In this document: positions 10,030-18,722 of the stretch, piece by piece
Layout: every line of letters starts with the position of its first letter
Position numbering within the stretch: position 1 is the first letter of the stretch
The notes under the pieces: generated by a model
Database searches by the model: none
Told to the model about the DNA's origin: nothing
What the model saw: only the letters and a program-made list of their open reading frames with translations
Translations under genes and position numbers: made by a program
Source of the DNA: Natronobacillus azotifigens
Lineage (GTDB): Bacteria; Bacillota; Bacilli; Bacillales; Amphibacillaceae
Assembly (NCBI RefSeq): GCF_026805325.1
Contig: NZ_JAPRAT010000003.1
Coordinates: forward strand, 124,001-188,000
Direction of reading: 5' to 3'
Length of the DNA: 64,000 nt

Positions 10030-11105
10030 GACTGTGAGGTGTGAATCTAGGTTTAAGTAGGCGTTTCAGCTAAATTGTAGCTCTTTTCAGAGTTTAACCT
10101 AGGCGAAAGTGGCCGTTTCGACGAGGTTGTAGCTCTTTTTAGGGCTCAACCTAGGCGAAAGTCGCCGTTTCGACGAGGTTGTAGCTCTTTTCAAGGCTTA
10201 ACCTAGGCGAAAGTCGCCGTTTCGACGAGGTTGTAGCTCTTTTTAGGGTTCAACCTAGGCGAAAGTCGCCGTTTCGACGAGGTTGTAGCTCTTTTTAGGG
10301 TTTTACCTAGGCGAAAGTCGCCGTTTCGACGAGGTTGTAGCTCTTTTTAGGGCTCAACCTAGGCGAAAGTCGCCGTTTCGACGAGGTTGTAGCTCTTTTC
10401 AGGGTTTAACCTAGGCGAAAGTCGGCGTTTCGACGAGGTTGTAGCTCTTTTTAGGGTTTTACCTAGGCGAAAGTCGGCGTTTCGACGAGGTTGTAGCTCT
10501 TTTTAGGGCTCAACCTAGGCGAAAGTCGGCGTTTCGACGAGGTTGTAGCTCTTTTTAGGGCTCAACCTAGGCGAAAGTCGCCGTTTCGACGAGGTTGTAG
10601 CTCTTTTCAAGGTTTAACCTAGGCGAAAGTCGCCGTTTCGACGAGGTTGTAGCTCTTTTTAGGGTTTTACCTAGGCGAAAGTCGCCGTTTCGACGAGGTT
10701 GTAGCTCTTTTTAGGGCTTAACCTAGGCGAAAGTCGCCGTTTCGACGAGGTTGTAGCTCTTTTTAGGGCTTAACCTAGGCGAAAGTCGCCGTTTCGACGA
10801 GGTTGTAGCTCTTTTTAGGGTTTAACCTAGGTGAAAGTCGGCGTTTCGACGAGGTTGTAGCTCTTTTTAGGGCTTAACCTAGGCGAAAGTCGGCGTTTCG
10901 ACGAGGTTGTAGCTCTTTTTAGGGCTTAACCTAGGCGAAAGTCGGCGTTTCGATGAGGTTAGGTGCATTTTCTGCCCTCAACCTAAGGGAGAGCAGCAAT
11001 CTTGACAAGGTTAGCGTTAATTCCTGCCCTGAACCTAGGGGAAAAACCCGCCTTAAAGAAGTTACAGTATTTTTTGATGCCCATCCTCACGTAAACATCA
11101 TTAAA
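10030..11105 (+). repeat. Tandem array of ~18 copies of a 52-bp repeat
   Basis: The motif cgacgaggttgtagct recurs at exactly 52-bp steps from 10119 to about 10951, with one degenerate unit before and two after. Units differ at a few positions (tcgcc or tcggc; agggctcaa, agggcttaa, agggtttta). Each contains the palindrome CCTAGG, the small hairpin GGCGA-AAG-TCGCC, and AACCT...AGGTT ends that can pair. There are no unique spacers, so this is not CRISPR. The end of the array and its flank are repeated inverted at 17-245. Between fruA and the EAL gene I see no other feature. Confidence 0.95.
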
Positions 11106-11277
11106 GTGAGAAGAAAAATCATTTACTAAGCTGTCTGGTGTCAACTCCGAATGTGTCACATTCAACGCACTATCAAAAAGTTGCTAGATATAATCTCTTC
11201 TCAACGAGAGAATGATAGATTATGATACAATCTAAGTAGATAATCATTTTTATTGAATTGGGGGGGTTACGTTTACC

Positions 11278-12282
11278 ATGTCTTGTCCAAACTGCACCAT
11301 AAGCGCACAAGAAATTGTATTTGATTTTAGCAAACATAATCAAAATAATTTCATTGCAATCGTTAGCAATCATTTAGAACGACAACATATACAAGTAAAA
11401 GTGAAAGGTCAGCATCTACACGTTAACGAACAAGGAGCGATGGATTTACATGATTTCTGTGTTCATCATAGCGAGATGGAGAACATCTCTTTCCGAATTG
11501 GAGAGCAACCTTGGCGCACTTTAGTTGAATTTGAGCAATATAGTAAATCTGCATGGATTGACCACGTAATTCAAGAAGAAAGAATCATCAATCACTTTCA
11601 ACCAATTGTCACTGCTGAAAAAATCATTTACGGTTATGAGCTACTCGCTCGATTCATTGATCAAACTGGGGAAATGATTTATCCGGATGTGATTTTTTCT
11701 GCCGCCAAGCAACGGGGGCGTTTATTTGCATTGGATCGTCTTTGTCGTCTTACTGCTGTAAAAAATACCGCCCAAATTGATCCAACAAAAAAAGCTTTTA
11801 TCAACTTTATCCCTACTGCTATTTATGAACCAGAGTTCTGTTTGCGCTCTACCATTAACTTAGCCAATCAATTAAATGTAACCACCGCTCAACTCGTATT
11901 TGAAGTAGTAGAAACGGAGCAAGTAGAAGATGTCAACCACCTAAAAAGAATATTAAACTATTATCAATTACACGGATTTCATTATGCATTAGATGATGTA
12001 GGTGAAGGATATAGTACGATTGAAATGTTAACAGACATTTCTCCAGATTACATGAAGCTTGACCGGAAATATGTTAATCGCGTCGTACATAATAATGACA
12101 AAAAAGCTGCCGCCATTCGCTTCTTAAATAAAGCGAAGGAAATTGGTGCAACTCCTCTGGCAGAAGGTGTGGAGACAGAGGAAGATTTTCTTTGGTTGAA
12201 ACAAAATGGATACCAATTATTTCAAGGATATTTGTTCGGAAAACCGAAAGAAAGACCAATCAAACAAGACGAGATTAACTAA
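11278..12282 (+). CDS. EAL-domain cyclic-di-GMP phosphodiesterase (YuxH/PdeH-like)
   Basis: This 334-residue protein lacks membrane segments. Residues 1-95 begin with CPNC and are of unknown fold. Residues about 98-325 form an EAL domain. Its key positions are retained: E121 (YELLAR), N176 (INFIP), E209 (FEVVE), D239-D240 (LDDVGEGYS), K260 and E296 (EGVET). Hydrolysis of cyclic-di-GMP to pGpG is therefore likely, lowering the signal that favours sessile growth. A G-rich ribosome binding site lies about 12 bases before the ATG. No GGDEF partner is adjacent. It is similar in layout to B. subtilis YuxH (PdeH). Confidence 0.9.
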   Translation: MSCPNCTISAQEIVFDFSKHNQNNFIAIVSNHLERQHIQVKVKGQHLHVNEQGAMDLHDFCVHHSEMENISFRIGEQPWRTLVEFEQYSKSAWIDHVIQEERIINHFQPIVTAEKIIYGYELLARFIDQTGEMIYPDVIFSAAKQRGRLFALDRLCRLTAVKNTAQIDPTKKAFINFIPTAIYEPEFCLRSTINLANQLNVTTAQLVFEVVETEQVEDVNHLKRILNYYQLHGFHYALDDVGEGYSTIEMLTDISPDYMKLDRKYVNRVVHNNDKKAAAIRFLNKAKEIGATPLAEGVETEEDFLWLKQNGYQLFQGYLFGKPKERPIKQDEIN

Positions 12283-12301
12283 ACTTATCTCGTCTTGTTT
12301 T
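12262..12301 (+). terminator. Terminator overlapping the stop of the EAL gene
   Basis: A perfect 14-bp stem AAACAAGACGAGAT / ATCTCGTCTTGTTT starts inside the last codons and ends in TTTTC. Confidence 0.85.
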
Positions 12302-12337
12302 CAATATGTCTTCTAAACAGAACTATGTCTACTTTCC

Positions 12338-12510
12338 CTCTATCCCTCAGCAACAATCTCTCTTCAAAACAACGAGAAGATCAAAATTGCTAACGTGGGG
12401 ATAATGAACGCTAACACTAGGAAACCTTCAAAGGATCTTTAAGTCATCCTTTAGGTATAGCAATCAATAGAGGAAATCCGAAAAACTCCCACTGATTAAA
12501 GTTTCACTTT
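12338..12510 (-). repeat. Two-hairpin interspersed element, copy 3 (degenerate, minus strand)
   Basis: Read on the minus strand it starts aaagtgaaactttaatcagt, then gggagttttt, ctattgattgct, acctaaaggatgacttaaag, and ends cgttgttttgaag ... gttgctgagggatag. The order of blocks matches copies 2 and 4, but the 3' stem is eroded. It fills the gap between the convergent EAL and PEP-binding genes. Confidence 0.65.
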
Positions 12511-15061
12511 ATCTACATAATAGTTTTTGCTCAATAATATCTGCTTGTAATTCAATAGTATCGACTTTTGCAACATGAATGATTTCATCTAGAGCTTTAT
12601 GATTCTTAATCCATGTTTCGATCTCATTATCATATCCCGATAGGTATTCTGGATGATAGCGCACGTCTTTATTTCCCTCGAATATGGCCACATAGAAAAT
12701 GTTTGATTCAACAATATCTTGAAAAAAGTGACTACCGTATGATAATTCTGGAACAAACCCTTTGCTAACAGAAGCAACTTCACAAATCACATCCACATGT
12801 TGAATTTCACTAAAATGTACAGGAACACCTAATGATGGAGTGGACGTACCCCATCTTCCTGGCCCCACTAACATAACCTGCTCTTTCTTTAAGGCACGCG
12901 TTATTGTTCCTACTTGTCTAGCTACTGTATACTTTTCTTGTTCAGAACAAGCAGCATATTTCTCAATATCAATCGAGATAATATAATCTAATGGTAACCG
13001 AACATTCCCCCCCATAAAGTTACCTTCTGTTTGCAAGTAGCAAGGTTCGTTAGATGCAATTTTCTCGATGGTTACGGACTGCCCTAAGCCTCTAGTCTGC
13101 AGTGGTCGGCATTGAACTAAATTCACCTGAAAATCATCTTTATTCTTAAAATTTGCTGTAAATTCGATATCAACTGGATAATCGTAAACTTTCGAAATGG
13201 TCGCTAACGCTTCTTTCATTATTTTTGGAAAATGAGATTGTTTTAAAAGCTGTTTAAAATTCAACACATGTGGTGTAGGAATACCATGATAACCCAACTC
13301 TTTTAAGCGGCGGTCTGCTTCTAAATCAACACTTGCAAATAGTTGTTTATCCAAATCATCAATCTCTTGTATTGCCTGATCTAATTTAATGCTTAAAAGT
13401 TCATTCTCCTTAATTGATAGTACATCTACCCCTTGTTGTGCAAATTTCTTTTGATCCTCCGCATACATTAACTGTTCTCGACTAGGGTCATCTAGTGTTA
13501 CGATCCGAGCATAATCATCTACGGTTCGATCAACTGCTCTCGTTCCTAAACCGAACACTAAACGCAACATTCCAGCATTCATATCCACGCTTTGATCCCA
13601 GACATAAAGATTCGATGAATTACCAACACCTGCAGTATGTGGAAAGAAATACTCCCCATAATGATCTCCTGAAACACGTTGCACCAAAATGGCCATCTGT
13701 TCATCTTTTTCAAACAAACCACGATTCATTCGGTAATCTAATGCTTCTTTGTTCATTGTACTAGCATATACTTGACGGATCGCTTGAACAAACGCTTGGT
13801 AACGTTCCTCTGGAGTACCTTGATTCACACAAAATACACTTTCATACTTTCCTGCAAAAGCATTACCAAAGTTATCTTCTAACAAAGAACTAGAACGTAC
13901 TATAATTGGTGATTGACCAAAATACTCAAGCATTTGCATAAATTGCTCACGTACATTAGCAGGAAATGAACCGGCTAATAATTTTTCACGCAAATCTTCT
14001 GCATAATGATAATAACCCGCTTTCGTTTTTTGTTTTACTCTTTGTTTCCACCAGCCATTCTGAACGATATAGGTATAAAAGATATCAGAACCGATAAAAA
14101 ATGAATCATGTGCTTCAATATATCTACGAAAACGATCATCTGGATCCTTAGCTAATATCTTTCTAGCTAACAACATTCCAACACTTTTTCCACCAATAAA
14201 GCCAGTACCAACTTCCCTACTAGCTATTTGCAAAATGTCTTCTAAATCAAAATACTGCTCACATAGGTCAATCATTCGGGATTGTTCGCCTAACAATAAT
14301 TTAATTAACTTCTTTTTTGTATTCTCTTGCACTGTTTTATCCTTGGTCAAATCTTCACGTGCTTGAGCAAACAGAGAATCCCAATAATCTGGACGTTCTT
14401 CCATTCGGTTGATATTAGCAAATAAGTTTGCTGCTTCAGAACTAGCTGTAATACTTTTGACTTCATCTCCCGTAATTAAATGTGGAAAAAACATTGTTGG
14501 TGAGTAGCGTTCCCACACCTTCAATGGATGAATATAATTGTCATCTTTAACTTGATAAAGGTCGAGTAATACTTGCGTTGTCTCACGAATTCGTGCAATC
14601 GTAGAGTACGTATGCACATTTCTGGTTAAGGCGAAATAGGCAATCGTGTCTAATTCATATAAATATGGACAACAAACGCGAAAGAAGTTCCCAATCATTA
14701 AGTCAGAACACCAACTCGACAATAAATCGGTCAAACGATCAAAAACGTAAAATGCCTTTTTTCCTTCTTTTTCGATTAAACGGTGGATTTCCGTTGCAAA
14801 GCTTTCAAAACCATTTTCTGCGTTCACGTGATAAATGGTAATACTACCAACATCTTTAGATAACAGGGGTTCGTGATTGCCAAAACGGATATAAATAACT
14901 TTTCTCTCATCTTGTAACGATTGTTTGACAAACGGATCAACTACTTCTTGATAACTTTTTATATCATCAACCTGCCAGACAACGTTGTCTCCTAACCTCA
15001 ACCCATCAATTGTTTGGTCAAACCCATGGATACCTGTAGAAATTTTTAATCCTGCTGACAC
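12509..15061 (-). CDS. PEP/pyruvate-binding (PPDK N-terminal-type) protein with degenerate RecA/KaiC-like domain
   Basis: This 850-residue protein starts at a GTG. Residues 1-200 resemble a RecA/KaiC domain (GIHGFDQTIDGLRLGDN), but the Walker A GxxxxGK[TS] is missing (VVWQVDDIKSYQ follows), so this part probably cannot hydrolyse ATP. From about 290 onward it has a PEP-synthase/PPDK ATP-grasp domain: GFIGGKSVGMLLA, PIIVRSSSLLEDNFGNAFAG, MAILVQRVSG and NLVQCRPLQTRG. The swivelling phosphohistidine domain and the PEP-binding barrel of true PEP synthase are absent, so PEP synthesis is not expected. The acceptor is unknown. Similar proteins occur in Bacilli and Clostridia (from memory). Confidence 0.75.
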   Translation of the reverse strand: MSAGLKISTGIHGFDQTIDGLRLGDNVVWQVDDIKSYQEVVDPFVKQSLQDERKVIYIRFGNHEPLLSKDVGSITIYHVNAENGFESFATEIHRLIEKEGKKAFYVFDRLTDLLSSWCSDLMIGNFFRVCCPYLYELDTIAYFALTRNVHTYSTIARIRETTQVLLDLYQVKDDNYIHPLKVWERYSPTMFFPHLITGDEVKSITASSEAANLFANINRMEERPDYWDSLFAQAREDLTKDKTVQENTKKKLIKLLLGEQSRMIDLCEQYFDLEDILQIASREVGTGFIGGKSVGMLLARKILAKDPDDRFRRYIEAHDSFFIGSDIFYTYIVQNGWWKQRVKQKTKAGYYHYAEDLREKLLAGSFPANVREQFMQMLEYFGQSPIIVRSSSLLEDNFGNAFAGKYESVFCVNQGTPEERYQAFVQAIRQVYASTMNKEALDYRMNRGLFEKDEQMAILVQRVSGDHYGEYFFPHTAGVGNSSNLYVWDQSVDMNAGMLRLVFGLGTRAVDRTVDDYARIVTLDDPSREQLMYAEDQKKFAQQGVDVLSIKENELLSIKLDQAIQEIDDLDKQLFASVDLEADRRLKELGYHGIPTPHVLNFKQLLKQSHFPKIMKEALATISKVYDYPVDIEFTANFKNKDDFQVNLVQCRPLQTRGLGQSVTIEKIASNEPCYLQTEGNFMGGNVRLPLDYIISIDIEKYAACSEQEKYTVARQVGTITRALKKEQVMLVGPGRWGTSTPSLGVPVHFSEIQHVDVICEVASVSKGFVPELSYGSHFFQDIVESNIFYVAIFEGNKDVRYHPEYLSGYDNEIETWIKNHKALDEIIHVAKVDTIELQADIIEQKLLCR

Positions 15062-15252
15062 AACGTCACCGTCCTCTTTTCTGTGCTCTTACTTTCACTA
15101 TAACTTTTTTTCTTCTATCTTTCTATATCGTTTTTCGAACAAAACAATCACCTAATAAGTGTTGGACATAGATATAGTAAAATATAACGATGAGTAAGTA
15201 AAACGGCTGAATAATTGCTGTGAAAAGCTATTCTTTATTTTAGAGATTAGAT

Positions 15253-15430
15253 AAAGTGAAACTTCAATCAGTGGGGGTTTTTAGGTATCCCCCATTGATT
15301 GTTAGCCCTAAAGAGTGACCTAAAGGCCCTTGAACCATTCGGGATGCTAGCGTCCGTTACTCCCACTTAAACAACTTGATGTTCTCGTTGTTTTGAAGTG
15401 GGAGTCTTACGGACGGTTGCTCCGGGATAA
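15253..15430 (+). repeat. Two-hairpin interspersed element, copy 4 (full length)
   Basis: It is nearly identical to copy 2: aaagtgaaacttcaatcagt, a 5' stem caatcagtggggg / cccccattgattg, the core ccttgaaccattcggga, the arm cgtccgttactcccactt pairing with aagtgggagtcttacggacg, and the end gttgctccggga. It occupies most of the 417-bp gap between two minus-strand genes; nothing else is evident there. Confidence 0.88.
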
Positions 15431-15478
15431 AAAGAAGAACAATAACCTTCGTAAAGATTACTGCTCTTTCCAACCAAA

Positions 15479-16615
15479 CTAATCTTGAAATACATTCAGT
15501 GATTTTAGTGCATTTCCTTCAAAATCAAACAAACCTTGATTTGCCCAATGATTACCTCGATTTGCGATATCATTAGCGTATTTCATGCCCGATTCACTCG
15601 CCCAACTCGTATGCTTTACCGGTAACCAAGCAGGTTCCCAATATACTATACCAAGTGATTGATAATTTGTTCCATTGGCATTCTTTACTACTTCGATCAA
15701 ATCTTCTAGAAATGCTGTTTGCCCTTCTACTGTTTGCGAGTATCCTGTTTTTTCAGCTAAAGCTTTGGTGAAGATATTTTCACTTCCAACCGAAGATTGT
15801 TCAGTAAATCCGTATGCAGTCTCCACTACGAGAAGATCCTTATCATACCTTTCGCCAAGCTGCTTTAGATTTACTGCTAGCGCTTGCAAATCACCGTGCC
15901 AATAAGGATAGTATGATAAACCAATAATATCATAATCAAGCTCGCGTTTCGTGATTTCATCAAACCACTTTCGATATAAATCATCAGCTCCACCAAAATC
16001 CAAATGTATAATAATTTTAGCTGAACATACTTCACGTGTAGCACGTACACCTGCCTTTAATAGTCCTACTAATGCATCATATTGCATCTTCCTCGTTTCT
16101 TCATCAACCGTTTCAAATTTTCTTTCTTCTGCAATATAATAGGGTGTTTTCCCGTCTGGCCATAACATGCCATTGGTAATCTCATTCCCGATCTGAATAT
16201 ACTCTGGCAATAAATCATTCGCTTCACATGTTTGTAATACTTCTTTTGTATAAAGATATACTTGTTCTTCTAACGCTTTTCCAGATATACTCCGCCATTT
16301 TTTCGGTTTGGTTTGTTTCTTTGGATCCACCCAAAAATCGCTATAATGAAGATTAAGCATAAAGGCCATCCCTACGTCTTTCGCTCGTTTTGCTAACGCT
16401 AACGTTGTCTTTAGATCGTTCGTGCCACCTAAATAAGGATCTCCATTCTCATCATAAGGATCTACCCACAATTTCAATCGAACGGTATTTATTCCTTTAT
16501 TTTTTACAATTCGAAAAAAATCTTGCTTCTCACCATCTACATAAAACCCACCACCTAACAATTCCACCTCATTTAAAGTAGAAACATCAACACCCTTTAC
16601 TTCTATTTGCTCCAT
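15479..16615 (-). CDS. Arabinogalactan endo-beta-1,4-galactanase, GH53, without signal peptide
   Basis: This 378-residue GH53 enzyme hydrolyses beta-1,4-galactan chains. The acid/base E145 (QIGNEITNG) and nucleophile E265 (VVETAYGF) are present, as are the LNLHYSDFWVDP strand and LSYYPYW. The protein begins MEQIEVKGVDVSTL, directly at the barrel, with no signal peptide. It should therefore act in the cytoplasm on imported galacto-oligosaccharides, unlike the secreted GanB of B. subtilis. ATG at 16615 is chosen because AGAGAGG abuts the ATG at 16624 but is well spaced from this one. It is the last of the galactan genes, separated from them by the phosphoglucomutase gene and a terminator. Confidence 0.92.
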   Translation of the reverse strand: MEQIEVKGVDVSTLNEVELLGGGFYVDGEKQDFFRIVKNKGINTVRLKLWVDPYDENGDPYLGGTNDLKTTLALAKRAKDVGMAFMLNLHYSDFWVDPKKQTKPKKWRSISGKALEEQVYLYTKEVLQTCEANDLLPEYIQIGNEITNGMLWPDGKTPYYIAEERKFETVDEETRKMQYDALVGLLKAGVRATREVCSAKIIIHLDFGGADDLYRKWFDEITKRELDYDIIGLSYYPYWHGDLQALAVNLKQLGERYDKDLLVVETAYGFTEQSSVGSENIFTKALAEKTGYSQTVEGQTAFLEDLIEVVKNANGTNYQSLGIVYWEPAWLPVKHTSWASESGMKYANDIANRGNHWANQGLFDFEGNALKSLNVFQD

Positions 16616-16679
16616 TATTTTCATCCTCTCTGTTTTTCCCCTTATATCTTATCGATTTACAATTATCTTTACTTGTTTA

Positions 16680-16724
16680 AAAAAACGGTCGTAATCTTAT
16701 GATCGATTACGACTGTTTTTTTAC
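16680..16724 (-). terminator. Terminator of phosphoglucomutase gene (bidirectional)
   Basis: AAAAACGGTCGTAATC pairs with GATTACGACTGTTTTT (one mismatch) and has T-tracts on both strands. It separates pgcA from the GH53 gene, which then needs its own promoter in the ~60 bp before 16615. Confidence 0.85.
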
Positions 16725-16729
16725 TTTCA

Positions 16730-18472
16730 TTATTTTTTTACAAAAGTATGAACTCGTTCCATTACTTCTGCTTCAATTGCAGTTAATTTTTCTTTTGTAC
16801 TTTGTTCTGCATCTCCGGTTACACCGAAATAGAATTTCACTTTTGGCTCTGTGCCTGATGGGCGTAAACAGAACCATGAACCATCAGATAATGTATACTT
16901 TAATACATTTGATTTTGGTAATATTATTGTTTCCATCTTGCTTTCTTGTAATACTTCCCGTCGACTAGACTGATAATCTTCAATGACAACTACTTGTTTA
17001 CCAGCAACTTTAACGGGAGGCTGTTCACGGAAATCAATTAGTAATTGATTAATTTGTTCTGCTCCCTCTTTCCCTTTTAAGGTAAGAGATTGCAAACTCT
17101 CATAATAATACCCATAGGTCTCAAAAATACCTTGCAGTCCTTGATAGAGTGTTTTCCCTTGATTTTTGTATGCGGCAGCCACTTCTGCAATGAGCATACA
17201 TGCTTGGACAGCATCTTTATCACGAACAAATTCACCAATTAAATAGCCATAGCTTTCTTCATAGCCAAATAAAAAGCTGTGTTCCTTTGTAGACTCAAAC
17301 TCTTTGATTTTCTCCCCAATAAATTTAAATCCTGTTAACGTATCGATTGTTTTTAGCCCATGCTTCTCAGCTATGTCCCGACCAATTTCAGATGTAACAA
17401 TTGTTTTTAGAACGGTTGCATTTTCTTTTAATGTTCCGTTCTGTTTTTTCGCTGTAATTAAATAATCGAGTAATAATGCACCTACTTGATTTCCTGTTAA
17501 TACCTGATATTTCCCTTTTTCATTCTTGACTGCTACTCCGACACGATCTGCGTCTGGATCAGTTGCAAGTAAAATATCGGCACCAATTTTTTCTCCTTGA
17601 GCAATCGCTAACGTGAAGGCTTCATGCTCTTCTGGATTTGGAGATTCTACCGTTGAGAAATTCGGATCTGGTAACTCTTGTTCTGGCACGACTTCTACGT
17701 GTGTAAAACCCATTTCTTCTAAACTTTTACGAACAGGAATGTTTCCAGTACCGTGCAATGGGGTGAAAACGATCTTGAAATCATCTGCAACCGCTTTAAT
17801 TTGCTCTGGTTGAACAATAATTTTCTTCAATTGGTTTTGGTAGGCTTGGTCAACTTGCTCTCCGATCATTGTAATAAGTCCTTGTTCTTTTAATTCTGCT
17901 TCATTTCCAACTTCAACAGTGAGCTCATTCTCCACTTCGTTAACTTTTTGAATAATGCTCTCTGCTGCTTCTAGCGGCACTTGTCCACCATCATTTCCAT
18001 ATACTTTAAAGCCATTATACTCTGGCGGGTTATGGCTGGCAGTAACCATAATGCCACTATAGGCATGTAAATAACGTACAGCAAACGATAGTTCTGGTGT
18101 CGATCTTAAAGATTCAAAAACATATGCTTGAATACCATTATTAGCAAGTGTTTTTGCCGCCTCCATCGCAAACAGAGGAGATTTAAAGCGAGAATCGTAA
18201 GCAATAGCTACTCCGCGTTTCTTCGCATCTTCTCCCTGCTCACTAATATAATGAGCTAATCCTTCTGCTGCTTTTCGAATCGTATAGATATTCATTCGGT
18301 TCGAGCCCGGACCGAGTACCCCGCGCATACCACCTGTTCCAAATTCTAATTCTTTGTAAAAACTGTCCTCTAACGATTTTTCATTCTTTGCTAACTCGGT
18401 TAACTGTCCTCTTAACTCTTCATCGAGATCGTGAAAATTGTTCCATTTTTCATATGTAGTTTTCCATGTCAT
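16730..18472 (-). CDS. pgcA: Alpha-phosphoglucomutase / phosphomannomutase
   Basis: This 580-residue cytoplasmic enzyme interconverts glucose 1-phosphate and glucose 6-phosphate. It has the active serine S146 ([13 protein letters not shown]), the metal loop DPDADRVG, the sugar-binding GYEESYGYL and the phosphate-binding [12 protein letters not shown]. Length matches PgcA of B. subtilis. Position between beta-galactosidase and galactanase fits channelling galactose, after the Leloir steps, into glycolysis; galK, galT and galE are not in the window. A terminator follows. Confidence 0.94.
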   Translation of the reverse strand: MTWKTTYEKWNNFHDLDEELRGQLTELAKNEKSLEDSFYKELEFGTGGMRGVLGPGSNRMNIYTIRKAAEGLAHYISEQGEDAKKRGVAIAYDSRFKSPLFAMEAAKTLANNGIQAYVFESLRSTPELSFAVRYLHAYSGIMVTASHNPPEYNGFKVYGNDGGQVPLEAAESIIQKVNEVENELTVEVGNEAELKEQGLITMIGEQVDQAYQNQLKKIIVQPEQIKAVADDFKIVFTPLHGTGNIPVRKSLEEMGFTHVEVVPEQELPDPNFSTVESPNPEEHEAFTLAIAQGEKIGADILLATDPDADRVGVAVKNEKGKYQVLTGNQVGALLLDYLITAKKQNGTLKENATVLKTIVTSEIGRDIAEKHGLKTIDTLTGFKFIGEKIKEFESTKEHSFLFGYEESYGYLIGEFVRDKDAVQACMLIAEVAAAYKNQGKTLYQGLQGIFETYGYYYESLQSLTLKGKEGAEQINQLLIDFREQPPVKVAGKQVVVIEDYQSSRREVLQESKMETIILPKSNVLKYTLSDGSWFCLRPSGTEPKVKFYFGVTGDAEQSTKEKLTAIEAEVMERVHTFVKK

Positions 18473-18680
18473 TGCATCTGCCTCCGCTTCCTAATTCATG
18501 ATTCATGTATTGTGTAAAAATTAAATATCAATCCATTACCAATTATACCAAAAATACATTCACTCGTCTTTTTATATTCCAAAAAATTGCTGACCTTTCG
18601 GTAAAACAATCTTTAGGTATCCGTATCTTTCAATTAAAAAAAGTAGCATTTACACAGAAGCAACTGTCTTGTTTTTCAAA

Positions 18681-18717
18681 GAAAAGAAGACGGCTTCCTA
18701 AACGGAAAACCATCTTC
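18681..18717 (-). terminator. Terminator of the GH42 gene
   Basis: On the minus strand GAAGATGG...CCGTCTTC forms a hairpin followed by TTTTCTTT, just after the stop at 18723. It ends the gan transcript upstream of pgcA. Confidence 0.65.
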
Positions 18718-18722
18718 ACTTT

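Noticed and set aside
10050..10990. CRISPR array
   Set aside because: Units are near-identical throughout their 52 bp with no unique spacers, and no cas genes are present.
10983..11373. Minus-strand frames of 60 and 66 codons near the array end
   Set aside because: They lie over repeat units and the start of the EAL gene, lack ribosome binding sites and show no protein-like composition.
12509..15061. Phosphoenolpyruvate synthase (ppsA)
   Set aside because: Only the ATP-grasp half is present; the phosphohistidine domain and PEP-binding barrel needed for PEP synthesis are missing.
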